NCBI RefSeq assembly: GCF_024359545.1
Contig: NZ_JAKQZG010000002.1
Location: 372,001-436,000, forward strand
Reading direction: 5' to 3'
Length of the DNA stretch: 64,000 bases
DNA from: Jiella marina
GTDB taxonomy: Bacteria > Pseudomonadota > Alphaproteobacteria > Rhizobiales > Rhizobiaceae
This document shows, piece by piece, positions 26,265 to 35,660 of the stretch; the stretch's first letter is position 1, and each line of letters starts with the position of its first letter. The notes beneath the pieces were generated by a model. The model was not told the origin of the DNA and ran no database searches. It saw only the letters and a program-made list of their open reading frames with translations. Made by a program: the position numbers and the translations under genes.

Positions 26265-27367
26265 TCGCTCGTCTTGTTGTGCCGTTAGCCGTGGTCGCGG
26301 CCGGCCTTTTGATGGCGGCCTGCTCGCAATCGGAGGATACGGAAACGGCCCCCGCGCCGCCGCGTCCGGTCCTTTCCGTCGTCGTTTCGAAGGCCGACAC
26401 GCAGACGATCGGCTTCAGCGGTACTGTCGAGCCGCGTTTCGAGACGACGCTCGCCTTCAGGACCCTCGGCCGGATCGTCGCGCGCGAGGTGGATGTCGGC
26501 GACCGGGTCGAGAAGGGGCAGATGCTGGCGGCGATCGATGCCGAGAGTCTCGCCGCCGACCTGCGCTCCGCCCAGGCGCAGCTGTCCAACGCCCGCATCC
26601 AGGCGGAAACCGCCGAGGCGAGCGCCCGGCGCACCCGGCAGCTCTTCGAGGAGAACACCGCCTCCCAGTCGGAGCTCGACCGGGTGGAGCAGAACCTTGC
26701 CTCCGCCGAGGCCGAACTCGTCAATGCGCGCGCCCAGGTCGACAAGGCCGAGAATGCCTTGTCATACACGGTCCTGACGGCGCCCTTTGCCGGCGTCATC
26801 ACCGACCGCGAGGCCGATGTCGGCCAGGTGGTGGCGGCCGGCGCCACAGTGATGACGCTCGCCCGGACCGATCAGCGCGAGGCGGTGGTGGACATCCCGG
26901 CCGCCGAGACGTCGCGGATGGAGAAGGGTTCGCCCTTCCGCGTCGTCCTGCAGATCGAGCCTTCCCTGACCGCCAGTGGTGCAATCCGCGAGATCGCGCC
27001 CCAGGCCGATGCCCTGACCCGCACGAACCGGGTGCGCATCCTCCTCGACGATCCGCCGGAAGCGTTCCGGATCGGCGCCCTCGTCACCGCCGTGCCGCTC
27101 GATCCCGAAGCGCAATCCTCGATCTTCCTGCCGGCCTCGGCGGTCTTTCGTGAAGACGGCGAGACGAAAGCCTGGGTGGTCGATCCTGACACGCAAACGG
27201 TCCACAAGCGGGCGGTCACGCTTTCCGACGGCGTCCCTCTCTCCGCCGAGACGGGTCAGGTCACGGTCGCAAAGGGTCTGACGCCCGGCGACCGGGTGGT
27301 GACCGCCGGCGTCAACGAACTCGAAGAGGCGCAGGCCGTCTCGATCCCTACCGATGGTGCCGCGTGA
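26261..27367 (+). CDS. RND efflux periplasmic adaptor 2, lipoprotein
   Basis: A 368-residue second adaptor. The signal peptide ends in the lipobox LMAA-C (Cys about 21). Half-lipoyl motifs flank the hairpin: FRTLGRIVAREVDVGDRVEKG (start about 68) and LSYTVLTAPFAGVITDREADVGQVV (about 165-190). It differs clearly from adaptor 1, so it is not a recent duplication. Two adaptors before one RND pump is the arrangement of TriABC in Pseudomonas, where both are needed. It overlaps its neighbours by ATGA upstream and GTGA downstream. Confidence 0.85.
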   Translation: MIARLVVPLAVVAAGLLMAACSQSEDTETAPAPPRPVLSVVVSKADTQTIGFSGTVEPRFETTLAFRTLGRIVAREVDVGDRVEKGQMLAAIDAESLAADLRSAQAQLSNARIQAETAEASARRTRQLFEENTASQSELDRVEQNLASAEAELVNARAQVDKAENALSYTVLTAPFAGVITDREADVGQVVAAGATVMTLARTDQREAVVDIPAAETSRMEKGSPFRVVLQIEPSLTASGAIREIAPQADALTRTNRVRILLDDPPEAFRIGALVTAVPLDPEAQSSIFLPASAVFREDGETKAWVVDPDTQTVHKRAVTLSDGVPLSAETGQVTVAKGLTPGDRVVTAGVNELEEAQAVSIPTDGAA

Positions 27368-30300
27368 CGTCCTTCAATCTTTCCGACTGGGCCCTCAGAC
27401 ATCGCTCGCTGATCTGGTTCTTCATGGCGATCGCCTGCGTGGCGGGGATCCTGTCCTACCTCAATCTCGGCCGCGAGGAAGACCCGGACTTCGCCATCAA
27501 GACCATGGTGGTCTCCGGTGCGATGCCGGGCGCGACGGTGCGCGAGATGACCGAACAGGTCACCGACCGCATCGAGAAGAAGCTCCAGGAACTCGATAGC
27601 CTCGATTACACCCGCTCGATCACCACGCCGGGCCAGTCGGTGATCTTCGTCAATCTGCTTCCCACCACGCCGGCCGGCCGGATCGACGAGATCTGGACCC
27701 GCGTGCGCCACATGATGACGGATATCCGCGCCGATTTTCCCAGCGAGTTCAGGGGATTTGCCTTCAACGACCAGTTCGGCGACGTGTTCGGCAACATCTA
27801 TGCCTTCACCGCCGACGGCCTGAGCCACCGGCAATTGCGCGACTATGTCGAAGAAGTGCGCACGGAAGTGCTGCAATTGGAGGAGGCGGGCAAGGTCGAA
27901 CTCGTCGGCGCACAGGACGAGGTGATCTATCTGGAGTTCTCGCTCCGCAAGACCGCCAGTCTCGGCATCGACCAGCAGTCGATCATCAATACGCTCCAGT
28001 CCCAGAACGCGATCGCCCCGTCCGGCGTGATCCAGTCCGGGCCGGAGCGCATCTTCGTCCGGGTCTCCGGCCAGTATACGTCCGAGGAGAGCCTTCGCGA
28101 GGTCAACCTCAGGGTCAACGACCGCTTCTTCCGCCTCAGCGACGTCGCGACCATCACCAGGGGCTATGAAGACCCGCCCCAGAGCCTGTTCCGCTACAAT
28201 GGCGAACCAGCGATCGGGCTTGCCATCGGCATGCGCGAAAACGGCAACATCCTCGATTTCGGCGAGGCGCTGAACGAGAAGATGACCGAGGTCGGGAACG
28301 AGCTTCCCGTCGGCATCGACATTCACCGCGTGGCCGACCAGTCGGCGGTGGTGGAGGAATCGGTCGGCGGCTTCACCCGCGCCCTGTTCGAGGCGGTCGC
28401 CATCGTGCTGGCCGTCAGCTTCGTCAGCCTCGGCTTCCGGGCGGGCCTCGTCGTCACCCTGTCGATCCCGCTCGTGCTCGCGCTCACCTTCGTCGGCATG
28501 GAGATGTACGGGCTGACGCTCCAGCGCATCTCGCTGGGCGCGCTGATCATCGCGCTCGGTCTCCTCGTCGACGACGCCATGATCGCCATCGAGACCATGG
28601 TCTCGCGGCTGGAGGCCGGCGACAGCCGCGAGAAGGCGGCGAGCTTTGCCTGGACCTCGATCGCCTTTCCGATGCTCTCGGGCACCCTGGTGACGGTCGC
28701 CGGCTTCCTGCCGATCGGTTTCAACAACTCGAACGCCGGCGAATACACCTTCTCGCTCTTCGTGGTGATCGCGCTGTCGCTGCTCCTGTCGTGGGTCGTC
28801 GCCGTCCTGTTCACGCCGCTGATCGGGGTGAAGCTTCTGCCGCGCACCATGCATCAGCACGACGCCAAGCCGGGCTTCGTCCGTCGCGCCTTCTCGAAGA
28901 TGCTGCGGGCGGTGATGCGTTTCCGCTGGCTGACGATCCTCGTCACGGTCGCGCTCTTCGCCCTGTCGCTCTACGGCATGCGCTTCGTGCAGCAGCAGTT
29001 CTTCCCGACCTCTGACCGGCCGGAACTGGTGGTCGACTTCACCCTCCGCCACAACGCCTCGATCGCCGAGACGCGAGCCCAGATGGACAAGCTCGAGGCG
29101 ACGCTCGTCGGCGACGAGGATGTCGACCACTGGAGCTCCTATGTCGGCCGTTCGGCCCAGCGCTTCATCCTGGCCTATGACGTCCAGCCCGCCAATCCGT
29201 TCTTCGGCCAGGTGGTCATCGTCAACAAGAGTCTGGAAGCCCGCGACCGGGTCCGCGAGAAGCTTCAGGCTTTCGCCCGCGAGGAACTCGTCGGCACCGA
29301 CGTCTATGTGAAGAACCTCGAACTCGGTCCGCCGGTCGGTCGTCCGGTGCAGTACCGCATCGGCGGACCGGACATCGAGACGGTGCGCACGAAGGCGCGG
29401 GAACTGGCCGCTCTCGTCGCCGAGGACGAGCGGCTGCGTTCGATCGTCATGGACTGGAACGAACCGGCCCGCGAGCTGAAGGTCGAGATCCTTCAGGACA
29501 AGGCGCGACAGCTCGGCGTTTCGTCGCAGCAAATCGCCTCCAACCTCAATCTCATCCTCGACGGTTCCACCATCACCCAGATCCGCGACGGCATCTATCT
29601 CATCGACGTGGTGGCGCGCGGCCGGCAGTCGGACCGCGACACGATCGAGGCGATCGAGAACCTGCAGCTCACCAGTTCCAGCGGTCAGGCGATCCCCCTC
29701 GCAACACTCGCGAGCTATCGCTACGAATATGAAGACCCGATCCTCTATTCGCGTTCGCGCGTGCCGACCATCACGGTCAAGGCGGCGATCGCCGGGTCGG
29801 CCCAGCCTGCGACCATCGTCACCGATCTTCAGCCCCAGATCGACGCGTTCCGCGAGGATCTGCCGCCGGAATACTCCGTCGAGGTCGGCGGTGCGGTGGA
29901 ATCGAGCGCCGAAAGCCAGGGGCCGATCGCGGCCGTCGTGCCGGTGATGCTCGTCGCGATGCTGACTTTGATCATGGTCCAGATGCAGAGCTTCCGCTCC
30001 ATGCTCGTGGTGCTCAGCGCAGCGCCGCTCGGCCTCATCGGCGTCGTCGCGGCGCTGGTGCCCTCCGGCGCCCCGCTCGGCTTCGTGGCCATCCTCGGCG
30101 TTCTGGCCCTGGTCGGCATCCTCATCCGCAACTCGATCATCCTCGTCCATCAGGTCGACGTGTTGCGCGAGGAGGGGCTGCATCCCTGGGTCGCCGTCTA
30201 CAAGGCGAGCGAGATGCGCGCCCGGCCGATCCTGCTGACGGCCGCTGCCGCGTCTCTGGCGCTGATCCCGATCGCCCGCGAGGTGTTCTGGGGGCCGATG

Positions 30301-30450
30301 GCCTATGCCATGATGGGCGGCATCATCGCCGGAACGCTGATCACGCTCCTCTTCGTGCCGGCGCTCTACCTCGCCGTCTTCCGGATCAAGAGGCCGGATG
30401 ATGTCGATGCGGAGCTGGCCGCGGCGGATGCCAAGCTGCCCAATATGTAA
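27364..30450 (+). CDS. RND efflux transporter, inner-membrane pump
   Basis: A 1,028-residue pump with a GTG start overlapping the previous stop (GTGA). Twelve membrane segments are expected; the first (about 17-34) follows the short cytoplasmic start MTSFNLSDWALRHRS. The proton-relay aspartates are seen in GLLVDDAMIAIE (about 398-409). Two large periplasmic loops (about 35-335 and 560-860) and GAPLGFVAILGVLALVGILIRNSI near TM10/11 are typical. It expels toxic hydrophobic compounds driven by protons. The divergent MarR gene is its probable regulator. Substrate is unknown; features fit multidrug (HAE1-like) rather than metal pumps. Confidence 0.9.
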   Translation: MTSFNLSDWALRHRSLIWFFMAIACVAGILSYLNLGREEDPDFAIKTMVVSGAMPGATVREMTEQVTDRIEKKLQELDSLDYTRSITTPGQSVIFVNLLPTTPAGRIDEIWTRVRHMMTDIRADFPSEFRGFAFNDQFGDVFGNIYAFTADGLSHRQLRDYVEEVRTEVLQLEEAGKVELVGAQDEVIYLEFSLRKTASLGIDQQSIINTLQSQNAIAPSGVIQSGPERIFVRVSGQYTSEESLREVNLRVNDRFFRLSDVATITRGYEDPPQSLFRYNGEPAIGLAIGMRENGNILDFGEALNEKMTEVGNELPVGIDIHRVADQSAVVEESVGGFTRALFEAVAIVLAVSFVSLGFRAGLVVTLSIPLVLALTFVGMEMYGLTLQRISLGALIIALGLLVDDAMIAIETMVSRLEAGDSREKAASFAWTSIAFPMLSGTLVTVAGFLPIGFNNSNAGEYTFSLFVVIALSLLLSWVVAVLFTPLIGVKLLPRTMHQHDAKPGFVRRAFSKMLRAVMRFRWLTILVTVALFALSLYGMRFVQQQFFPTSDRPELVVDFTLRHNASIAETRAQMDKLEATLVGDEDVDHWSSYVGRSAQRFILAYDVQPANPFFGQVVIVNKSLEARDRVREKLQAFAREELVGTDVYVKNLELGPPVGRPVQYRIGGPDIETVRTKARELAALVAEDERLRSIVMDWNEPARELKVEILQDKARQLGVSSQQIASNLNLILDGSTITQIRDGIYLIDVVARGRQSDRDTIEAIENLQLTSSSGQAIPLATLASYRYEYEDPILYSRSRVPTITVKAAIAGSAQPATIVTDLQPQIDAFREDLPPEYSVEVGGAVESSAESQGPIAAVVPVMLVAMLTLIMVQMQSFRSMLVVLSAAPLGLIGVVAALVPSGAPLGFVAILGVLALVGILIRNSIILVHQVDVLREEGLHPWVAVYKASEMRARPILLTAAAASLALIPIAREVFWGPMAYAMMGGIIAGTLITLLFVPALYLAVFRIKRPDDVDAELAAADAKLPNM

Positions 30451-30495
30451 GGATGGCCGCGCCCCGAAGATGGCGTTGGGGGCGAAGATTGAGCG

Positions 30496-30909
30496 CTACA
30501 GCCCCCGCTCGCCTTCGCCGACGCGCCCGACCGCGGGCGGTGGCTCGATGCTCGATCCGAACGGCCCGGCGCGGGTCAGGTAGTCCGACAGCGTCAGGCC
30601 GAAGAGGATCGTCAGCCAGACGATTCCAGCCATCCCCGACAGCACCACGACGGTCATCGCCCGCCGCATGTGCATGAAGAAGATCAGCACCAGCGCGGCC
30701 ATGACCGCGGCGATCAGGAGCGAGACGAGAAGGCTGAGCGAGCCGAAGAGCGGCAGGAGGGCGAGGATCAGTGACAGGGCGGCGAGGCCGACGAGGGCCG
30801 CAAAGACGGTCACTTCGGGAAAGAGGTCGAGCCCTTCGAAGGCCCGCTTTGCCCGCGCCGACATCGTATCCTTCGCGGCGGCACCCGCTTTTTCGCTCTG
30901 GGCGCTCAT
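30496..30909 (-). CDS. Cytochrome c oxidase subunit IV, caa3 type
   Basis: A 137-residue membrane protein with three hydrophobic segments (about 33-55, 60-82 and 92-112). The motif LIFFMHMRRAM followed by WLTILFGLTLSDYLTR is the signature of bacterial subunit IV of caa3/aa3 oxidases (COX4_pro). The start at 30909 overlaps the coxC stop (ATGA). It is the last gene of the ACIII-caa3 run. Its function is stabilisation of the oxidase. The RND pump gene is convergent, with a 45-nt gap. Confidence 0.82.
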   Translation of the reverse strand: MSAQSEKAGAAAKDTMSARAKRAFEGLDLFPEVTVFAALVGLAALSLILALLPLFGSLSLLVSLLIAAVMAALVLIFFMHMRRAMTVVVLSGMAGIVWLTILFGLTLSDYLTRAGPFGSSIEPPPAVGRVGEGERGL

Positions 30910-31580
30910 CCGGCCCTCCCGGCGAGATAGAGAAGCGGCCACAGGAACAGCCACATCAGATCGACGAAGGCCCAGTACAGCCCGGCGATGCGAACCCTGG
31001 AATTGTCGGACAGCGAGAAGTTGCGCCGCCGCGCCATCTCCCAGATGACCGCCCAGATGCCGAGCCCCACCGTCATGTGCACCGCATGGAGGCCGGTCAT
31101 CACCCAGTAGAGTGACCAGAACAGCTTCGCCGCCGGCGCTTCGAGCGGAAAGTCGGGGCTGGTCGGGTAGAGGTGATGGTGGATGTCGAGCCAGTACTCG
31201 AAACCCTTGGCTGCCAGGAAGGCGAGGCCGAGAAGGATGGTGATCCCGATCAGGAGAAGAACGGCATCATGCCGGTTCTGGCCCGCCGCCTTCACCGCCA
31301 GCGCCGCCGTCAGGCCCGAGGTGAGCAGGATCGCGGTGTTGATCGTGCCGATGAGGATCTCGGTCTCGGCCGCCGCCTCGAAGAACGGTCCGGGATGGAG
31401 CAGCGCATAGACCAGATAGGCCGCGAACAGCCCACCGAAGAACAGGATTTCGGTCGCAAGGAAGATCCACAGGCCGAGATCGTGAGCGGCCTTCTGCTGG
31501 GAGAGATCGTGAAAGTGGGAGGCGAGGGCGCGGGGCGGCAGGGCCGCCGCCTCCTGTCCGGGAAAAGGGGTCTTACTCAT
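30906..31580 (-). CDS. ctaE: Cytochrome c oxidase subunit III, caa3 type
   Basis: A 224-residue protein with about five to seven hydrophobic segments. The opening [29 protein letters not shown] is the classic heme-copper subunit III start, with the conserved Glu in ATEILFF. The middle [15 protein letters not shown] and [17 protein letters not shown] (His pair) are conserved, and the end [18 protein letters not shown] closes the family pattern. It is shorter than mitochondrial-type subunit III, as usual in caa3 oxidases. It overlaps coxA by 8 nt and coxD by 4 nt. Confidence 0.9.
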   Translation of the reverse strand: MSKTPFPGQEAAALPPRALASHFHDLSQQKAAHDLGLWIFLATEILFFGGLFAAYLVYALLHPGPFFEAAAETEILIGTINTAILLTSGLTAALAVKAAGQNRHDAVLLLIGITILLGLAFLAAKGFEYWLDIHHHLYPTSPDFPLEAPAAKLFWSLYWVMTGLHAVHMTVGLGIWAVIWEMARRRNFSLSDNSRVRIAGLYWAFVDLMWLFLWPLLYLAGRAG

Positions 31581-33231
31581 CGCGCGGATTCCGTCGCGGA
31601 TGATAGGCGTAGACGTCGCCGGAGACGTCCGGATTGGCCAGGAAATTATGCTTGGGCGGCGGCGAGGTGGTCTGCCATTCGAGCCCGTGGGCGCGCCAGG
31701 GATTGCGACCCGCCTTGCGACCCCAGATCAGCGACCAGGCGAGATAGAAGAGCGGCATCAGATAGGCCGCCGCCAGGATCACCGCGCCCGCCGACGACAG
31801 GACGTGCCAGACCTGAAACTCGTCCGGATAGGCGTGGTAGCGTCGCGGCATGCCGATATTGCCGAGGATGAACTGGGGGAAGAAGGTCAGGTTGAAGCCG
31901 AAGAACATCAGCATCGCCGCGATCCGCGCCGCCGTCTCGGGATACATCCGACCGGTGATCTTCGGCCACCAGAAATGCAGGCCGGCGAAGAAGGCCGATA
32001 CCATGCCGCCCACCATGATGTAGTGGAAATGGGCGACGACGAAATAGGTGTCGTGCATGTGAAGATCGACGGGCACCGAGGCGAGGAACAGCCCGGTCAG
32101 TCCGCCCATGGTGAACAGGCCGACGAAGCCCATGGCATAGAGCATCGAGGCCTCGAAGGTGATCTGGCCGCGATAGAGCGTCGCCGTCCAGTTGAACACC
32201 TTGATCGCCGAGGGCACCGCCACGATGAAGGACAGGAAGGAAAAGGTCAGCGAGGCGTACATGGACTGCCCGCTCGTGAACATGTGGTGGCCCCAGACGA
32301 AGAAGCCGATCACCGCGATCGCCAGCAGCGCATAGACCATCGCCTTGTAACCGAAGACCCGGCGCCGCGCGAAGCAGGTGATCACCTCGGTCACCACGCC
32401 CATGCCGGGCAGGATCATGATGTAGACGGCCGGATGGGAGTAGAACCAGAACAGGTGCTGGAACAGGATAGGGTCGCCGCCATACTCCGGATTGAAGATG
32501 CCGAGCCCGAGCAGGCGTTCCGTGATCAGGAGCGTCAGCACGATGGCGAGCACCGGCGTCGACAGAAGCATGATCAGGCTGGTCGCATAGATCGCCCAGA
32601 CGAAGAGCGGCATGCGGAACCAGCCCATGCCGGCCGGGCGCATCGTATGGACGGTGACGATCATGTTGACGCCGGTGGCGATCGTCGAGAAGCCCGAAAT
32701 AAACACGCCGATCGCCGTCAGCGAGACGTGGGAATTTGCGAAAGCCGTCGAATAGGGGGTGTAGAAGGTCCAGCCGGTGTCGACGCCGCCGGCCAGCATC
32801 GCCCAGACGGCGAAGCCGCCGCCGATGATGTTGAGATACCAGGAGGCGAGATTGAGCCGGGGGAAGGCGAGGTCCTTCGCCCCCAGCATCAAGGGAATGA
32901 GGAAGTTGCCGAGCACCGAGGGGATCACCGGCACCAGGAAGAACCAGACCATGACCACGCCGTGGAGCGTGAACACCTTGTTGTAGCCGTCGTCGGTCAG
33001 AAGGTCGCCGGCGGGGGTGAAGAGCTCCAGCCGGATCAACACCGCCGCCGCGCCACCGATGAAGAAGAAGAACGTCGTCGAGATCAGATAGAGAATGCCG
33101 ATGCGTTTGTGGTCGGTGGTCGTCAGCCAGGACCAGAGCGAGAAGCGCTCCTCCAGATAGTTCGCCTCGGCGGTGCTCGGGCCCGCCTCGTCCTCTTCGA
33201 GGTCGACGTCTCTAAACGGAATGTCGCTCAT
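31573..33231 (-). CDS. ctaD: Cytochrome c oxidase subunit I, A2-type (caa3 oxidase)
   Basis: A 552-residue catalytic subunit that reduces oxygen to water and pumps protons. Heme and copper ligands are present: low-spin heme His in [10 protein letters not shown] (about 88), CuB His and cross-linked Tyr in YSHPAVY (about 263-269), CuB His pair in WGHHMFTSG, and heme a3/a His in [11 protein letters not shown]. The proton-channel Glu of A1 oxidases (HPEVY) is absent; the YSHPAVY form defines A2-type enzymes such as those of Thermus and Rhodothermus. About twelve membrane segments. It overlaps coxB by 4 nt. Confidence 0.93.
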   Translation of the reverse strand: MSDIPFRDVDLEEDEAGPSTAEANYLEERFSLWSWLTTTDHKRIGILYLISTTFFFFIGGAAAVLIRLELFTPAGDLLTDDGYNKVFTLHGVVMVWFFLVPVIPSVLGNFLIPLMLGAKDLAFPRLNLASWYLNIIGGGFAVWAMLAGGVDTGWTFYTPYSTAFANSHVSLTAIGVFISGFSTIATGVNMIVTVHTMRPAGMGWFRMPLFVWAIYATSLIMLLSTPVLAIVLTLLITERLLGLGIFNPEYGGDPILFQHLFWFYSHPAVYIMILPGMGVVTEVITCFARRRVFGYKAMVYALLAIAVIGFFVWGHHMFTSGQSMYASLTFSFLSFIVAVPSAIKVFNWTATLYRGQITFEASMLYAMGFVGLFTMGGLTGLFLASVPVDLHMHDTYFVVAHFHYIMVGGMVSAFFAGLHFWWPKITGRMYPETAARIAAMLMFFGFNLTFFPQFILGNIGMPRRYHAYPDEFQVWHVLSSAGAVILAAAYLMPLFYLAWSLIWGRKAGRNPWRAHGLEWQTTSPPPKHNFLANPDVSGDVYAYHPRRNPRDE

Positions 33232-34187
33232 GGCGTCCCCCCGGTTGCGGTGGCGTCGCGACGGCCCAGGCTGCGGATATAGGCGGTGAGGGCGACGAGT
33301 TCGCCTTCGTCGAGGGCGCCGGCAAAGCTCGGCATGATCGGCGCAAACCCGGCCACAACGTCCTTCTTCGGCTGCAGGATGGAATCGCGGATATAGGCGT
33401 CGTCTGCCGTCACCGTGCGCCCATCGGCCAGCGGTACGGGCCCGCCGAACACCCCTTCGAGCCGCGGCGCCCGCACCTTGGACGAGCCCTCATGGCAGCC
33501 GGCACAACCGCGCGAAACGAAGAGCTGCCGTCCTTCGGTACTCAGATCGTCGCCCTCCGGCTGTATCGACAGCCAGTCGGCATAGGCTTCCTTGGAAAGG
33601 ACCACGACCCGGCCGATCATCGCCGAATGCTCCGAGCCGCAATATTCGGCGCAGAACAGCCGGTAGGTGCCGGTGCGGGTAGGGCGGATGCGCATCCGCG
33701 TCGTATGGCCGGGCACCACGTCCTGCTTCAGCCGGAAGGCCGGAATGTAGAAGGAATGGATCACGTCCTGGCTGTTGAGCACGAGGTCGATCGTTTCGCC
33801 GACAGGCAGGTGCAGCTCGTTGATCTCGCGCTGGCCGCCGGGATGCTCGATCTTCCACATCCATTGCTTGCCGACGGCATGCACCTCGGTGGCCCGCTGT
33901 GGCGGCACGGCGAGGGCGAAATCTTGCGAGGCCGCCCAGGCGAAGATCGCGACGAAGAGACCACCGGTGGCGAGCGTCCAGCCGAGTTCGAGGTCGCTGT
34001 CGAACCAGGCCGGCAGGCGTCCGCGGCTCGCCTTCGAGCCCTTGCGGTAGCGGATGGCGAAGATGCCGACGAGGCCCGCGACCAGGAGTGTGATCAGGCT
34101 CGAAATGATGATGAGGCCCAAAAGCTTGCCGTCGGTGGAACCGGCCTCGACGCTCGCCTGCGGCAGGATGATCTCGATCTCACCCAT
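33228..34187 (-). CDS. ctaC: Cytochrome c oxidase subunit II with fused cytochrome c domain (caa3)
   Basis: About 319 residues from ATG 34187 (GGGGAGAA upstream). Two membrane segments (about 22-48 and 67-88) precede the CuA domain: [10 protein letters not shown] supplies a His ligand and [12 protein letters not shown] the Cys-Cys-His-Met set (about 181-192). A cytochrome c domain follows, with heme motif CAGCH (about 231-235) and a likely Met ligand in PIMPSF near the end. The covalently attached cytochrome c makes this a caa3 oxidase. It overlaps the SCO gene by 8 nt and coxA by 4 nt. Electrons would arrive from the adjacent ActE/ACIII. Confidence 0.92.
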   Translation of the reverse strand: MGEIEIILPQASVEAGSTDGKLLGLIIISSLITLLVAGLVGIFAIRYRKGSKASRGRLPAWFDSDLELGWTLATGGLFVAIFAWAASQDFALAVPPQRATEVHAVGKQWMWKIEHPGGQREINELHLPVGETIDLVLNSQDVIHSFYIPAFRLKQDVVPGHTTRMRIRPTRTGTYRLFCAEYCGSEHSAMIGRVVVLSKEAYADWLSIQPEGDDLSTEGRQLFVSRGCAGCHEGSSKVRAPRLEGVFGGPVPLADGRTVTADDAYIRDSILQPKKDVVAGFAPIMPSFAGALDEGELVALTAYIRSLGRRDATATGGTP

Positions 34188-35049
34188 GGCCGTTCTCCCC
34201 GGCCGGGAGGGGCGTGATGCCAGCCTGTCGCTCCGGTCGGGACCGGCGCCTTTCGCGAAGAAGCATGAGGCCGACGAAGCCGGCGACCAGCGCCACCGTA
34301 CCGCCGCATCCCGCCAGAAGCATCCGGTCGACGAGCGGCGTATAGCGGCCGGTCTCCGCATCCCAACCGTAGCAGGAGAGGATCGCCCGTTCGATGATCG
34401 TGCCGGCCTTGCCGCCCGACGCCTCGATCAGGGCGAAGCGGAGCGTTTCGGGCTCGAGCGAGACGAGATCGAGGGCGCGGACGATCCGCCCATTCGCCCC
34501 GACGAGCAGTGCCCCGGCAGGGTGGGCGAACTGGTCGCGCGTGTCGTCATAGGAGGTCTTCAGCCCGGCCGCGTCGATCAGACGGGCGGTGTCGGTGGCC
34601 GAGGTCGACAGGAACGCGGCCTCGCCGAGCGATGCGGCCTGCGGATTGCCGGCGAGCCAGGCGGCGCGGTCCTCGGCGTTGTCCCGCGGATCGAAACCGA
34701 TGACGAGGATGCGATGGTCGATGCCGCCCTCCTTCAACGCGGCTTCGGCCGCCGCGAGGGCATTGACCGCGACGCCACAGACGGTCTCGCAGGTATAGTC
34801 GACGAAGGCGACGAGGCCGGCTTCGCCCCCGAGCCGGGCACCGAGGTTTGCCGTCTTCCCCGCCGCGTCGTCGAAGGGGATGTCGGCAGGGAGCGTCCGG
34901 CCTGCCCGGTCGGCAAAACCGACATCACTCAATTCGGCGCGCGTGAGTCCGGCCTGAGCCGGTCCTGACAGGGTGGCAGCAATCGTCCAGACAGCGAGCA
35001 TCAGGGTCGCAGCGCCGCGGCGGATGGAGATGCGCAACCGGCCGGTCAT
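34180..35049 (-). CDS. SCO-family copper chaperone with C-terminal membrane anchor
   Basis: A 289-residue protein. An N-terminal signal or anchor (about 10-33) leads to a thioredoxin-like SCO domain. Copper ligands are CETVC (C-x3-C, about 90-94) and a His in FAHPAGALLV (about 172). The 90-residue C-terminal part has SCYGWDAETGRY, then a hydrophobic segment (about 243-265) and a basic tail. This extended form is typical of SCO proteins encoded with alternative complex III. It would load the CuA site of the oxidase encoded directly downstream. Overlaps: ATGA with the gene before, 8 nt with coxB. Confidence 0.85.
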   Translation of the reverse strand: MTGRLRISIRRGAATLMLAVWTIAATLSGPAQAGLTRAELSDVGFADRAGRTLPADIPFDDAAGKTANLGARLGGEAGLVAFVDYTCETVCGVAVNALAAAEAALKEGGIDHRILVIGFDPRDNAEDRAAWLAGNPQAASLGEAAFLSTSATDTARLIDAAGLKTSYDDTRDQFAHPAGALLVGANGRIVRALDLVSLEPETLRFALIEASGGKAGTIIERAILSCYGWDAETGRYTPLVDRMLLAGCGGTVALVAGFVGLMLLRERRRSRPERQAGITPLPAGENGHG

Positions 35050-35660
35050 CCGCCGCCCCCCGTCTGGCTCTGCGATCCGGGATCGGGTGTGCGATAGGTC
35101 GGCGTGCCGGAAAGCTCCGAGGCCGGGACCCGCGTGTCTTCGCCTTCGAGCCCCGGCATGGCCGGTCCGCTTTCGCCAGCCTCTGTTTCGCCGGCCGTCG
35201 GTGCCATCGCGCCGGTGCCAGCCCCGGCGGTGAAGCCGGCGGGCGCCAGCGTGCCGCCGCTCGCCCTTCCTGCCGCGATCTGCGCCGCCATGGCGCGTTT
35301 GGAGGGCGAATCCGGAACGTCGGCGGGGTCGAGAAGCGGCGCGAGCGGATCGCCGCGTTCGAGCAGCCGCTCCATCGCCGCCTCGATCGGCATCGCTCCC
35401 TCGATCAGCGCCTTCTGCTGACGGCGTTCGGCTTCCAGGAGGTCCACCGCCGGGTTCACTTGGAGCCGAGGCGCAGGAAACTCGGAAGCTTGTTCCTCCG
35501 CCATCTCGGTCGGCCAGATGCCGAGCATGTACTGAAACGCCCCGGCGAGAAGCGCCATGACGAGAATCGCCGTGCCGAGGGCGACCAGAACCGGAAGGAC
35601 GACCCGGCGGGCGGGAACGTCGGCGTCGGCCTGGATCGGGGTCGCGAGTTCCTCGCTCAC
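35046..35660 (-). CDS. Unassigned single-pass membrane protein in the ACIII-caa3 operon
   Basis: A 204-residue protein I do not recognise. It has a GTG start overlapping the actF stop (GTGA). One hydrophobic segment (about 20-46) follows a short N-terminus with RR, which suggests a periplasmic C-terminal part. Residues about 58-120 look ordered (FPAPRLQVNPAVDLLEAERR, with ERLLERGDPLAPLL later). The end is rich in Gly, Ala, Pro and Ser and probably disordered. Similar small anchored proteins occur between ActF and SCO in other ACIII operons as I recall, sometimes labelled ActG-like, but I cannot confirm the match. A structural subunit or assembly factor is the best guess. Confidence 0.6.
   Translation of the reverse strand: MSEELATPIQADADVPARRVVLPVLVALGTAILVMALLAGAFQYMLGIWPTEMAEEQASEFPAPRLQVNPAVDLLEAERRQQKALIEGAMPIEAAMERLLERGDPLAPLLDPADVPDSPSKRAMAAQIAAGRASGGTLAPAGFTAGAGTGAMAPTAGETEAGESGPAMPGLEGEDTRVPASELSGTPTYRTPDPGSQSQTGGGG

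Noticed and set aside
27256-30183. 975-codon open frame antisense to the RND pump
   Set aside because: Charged, low-complexity His/Asp/Arg-rich translation with no domain; the pump on the plus strand explains the sequence.
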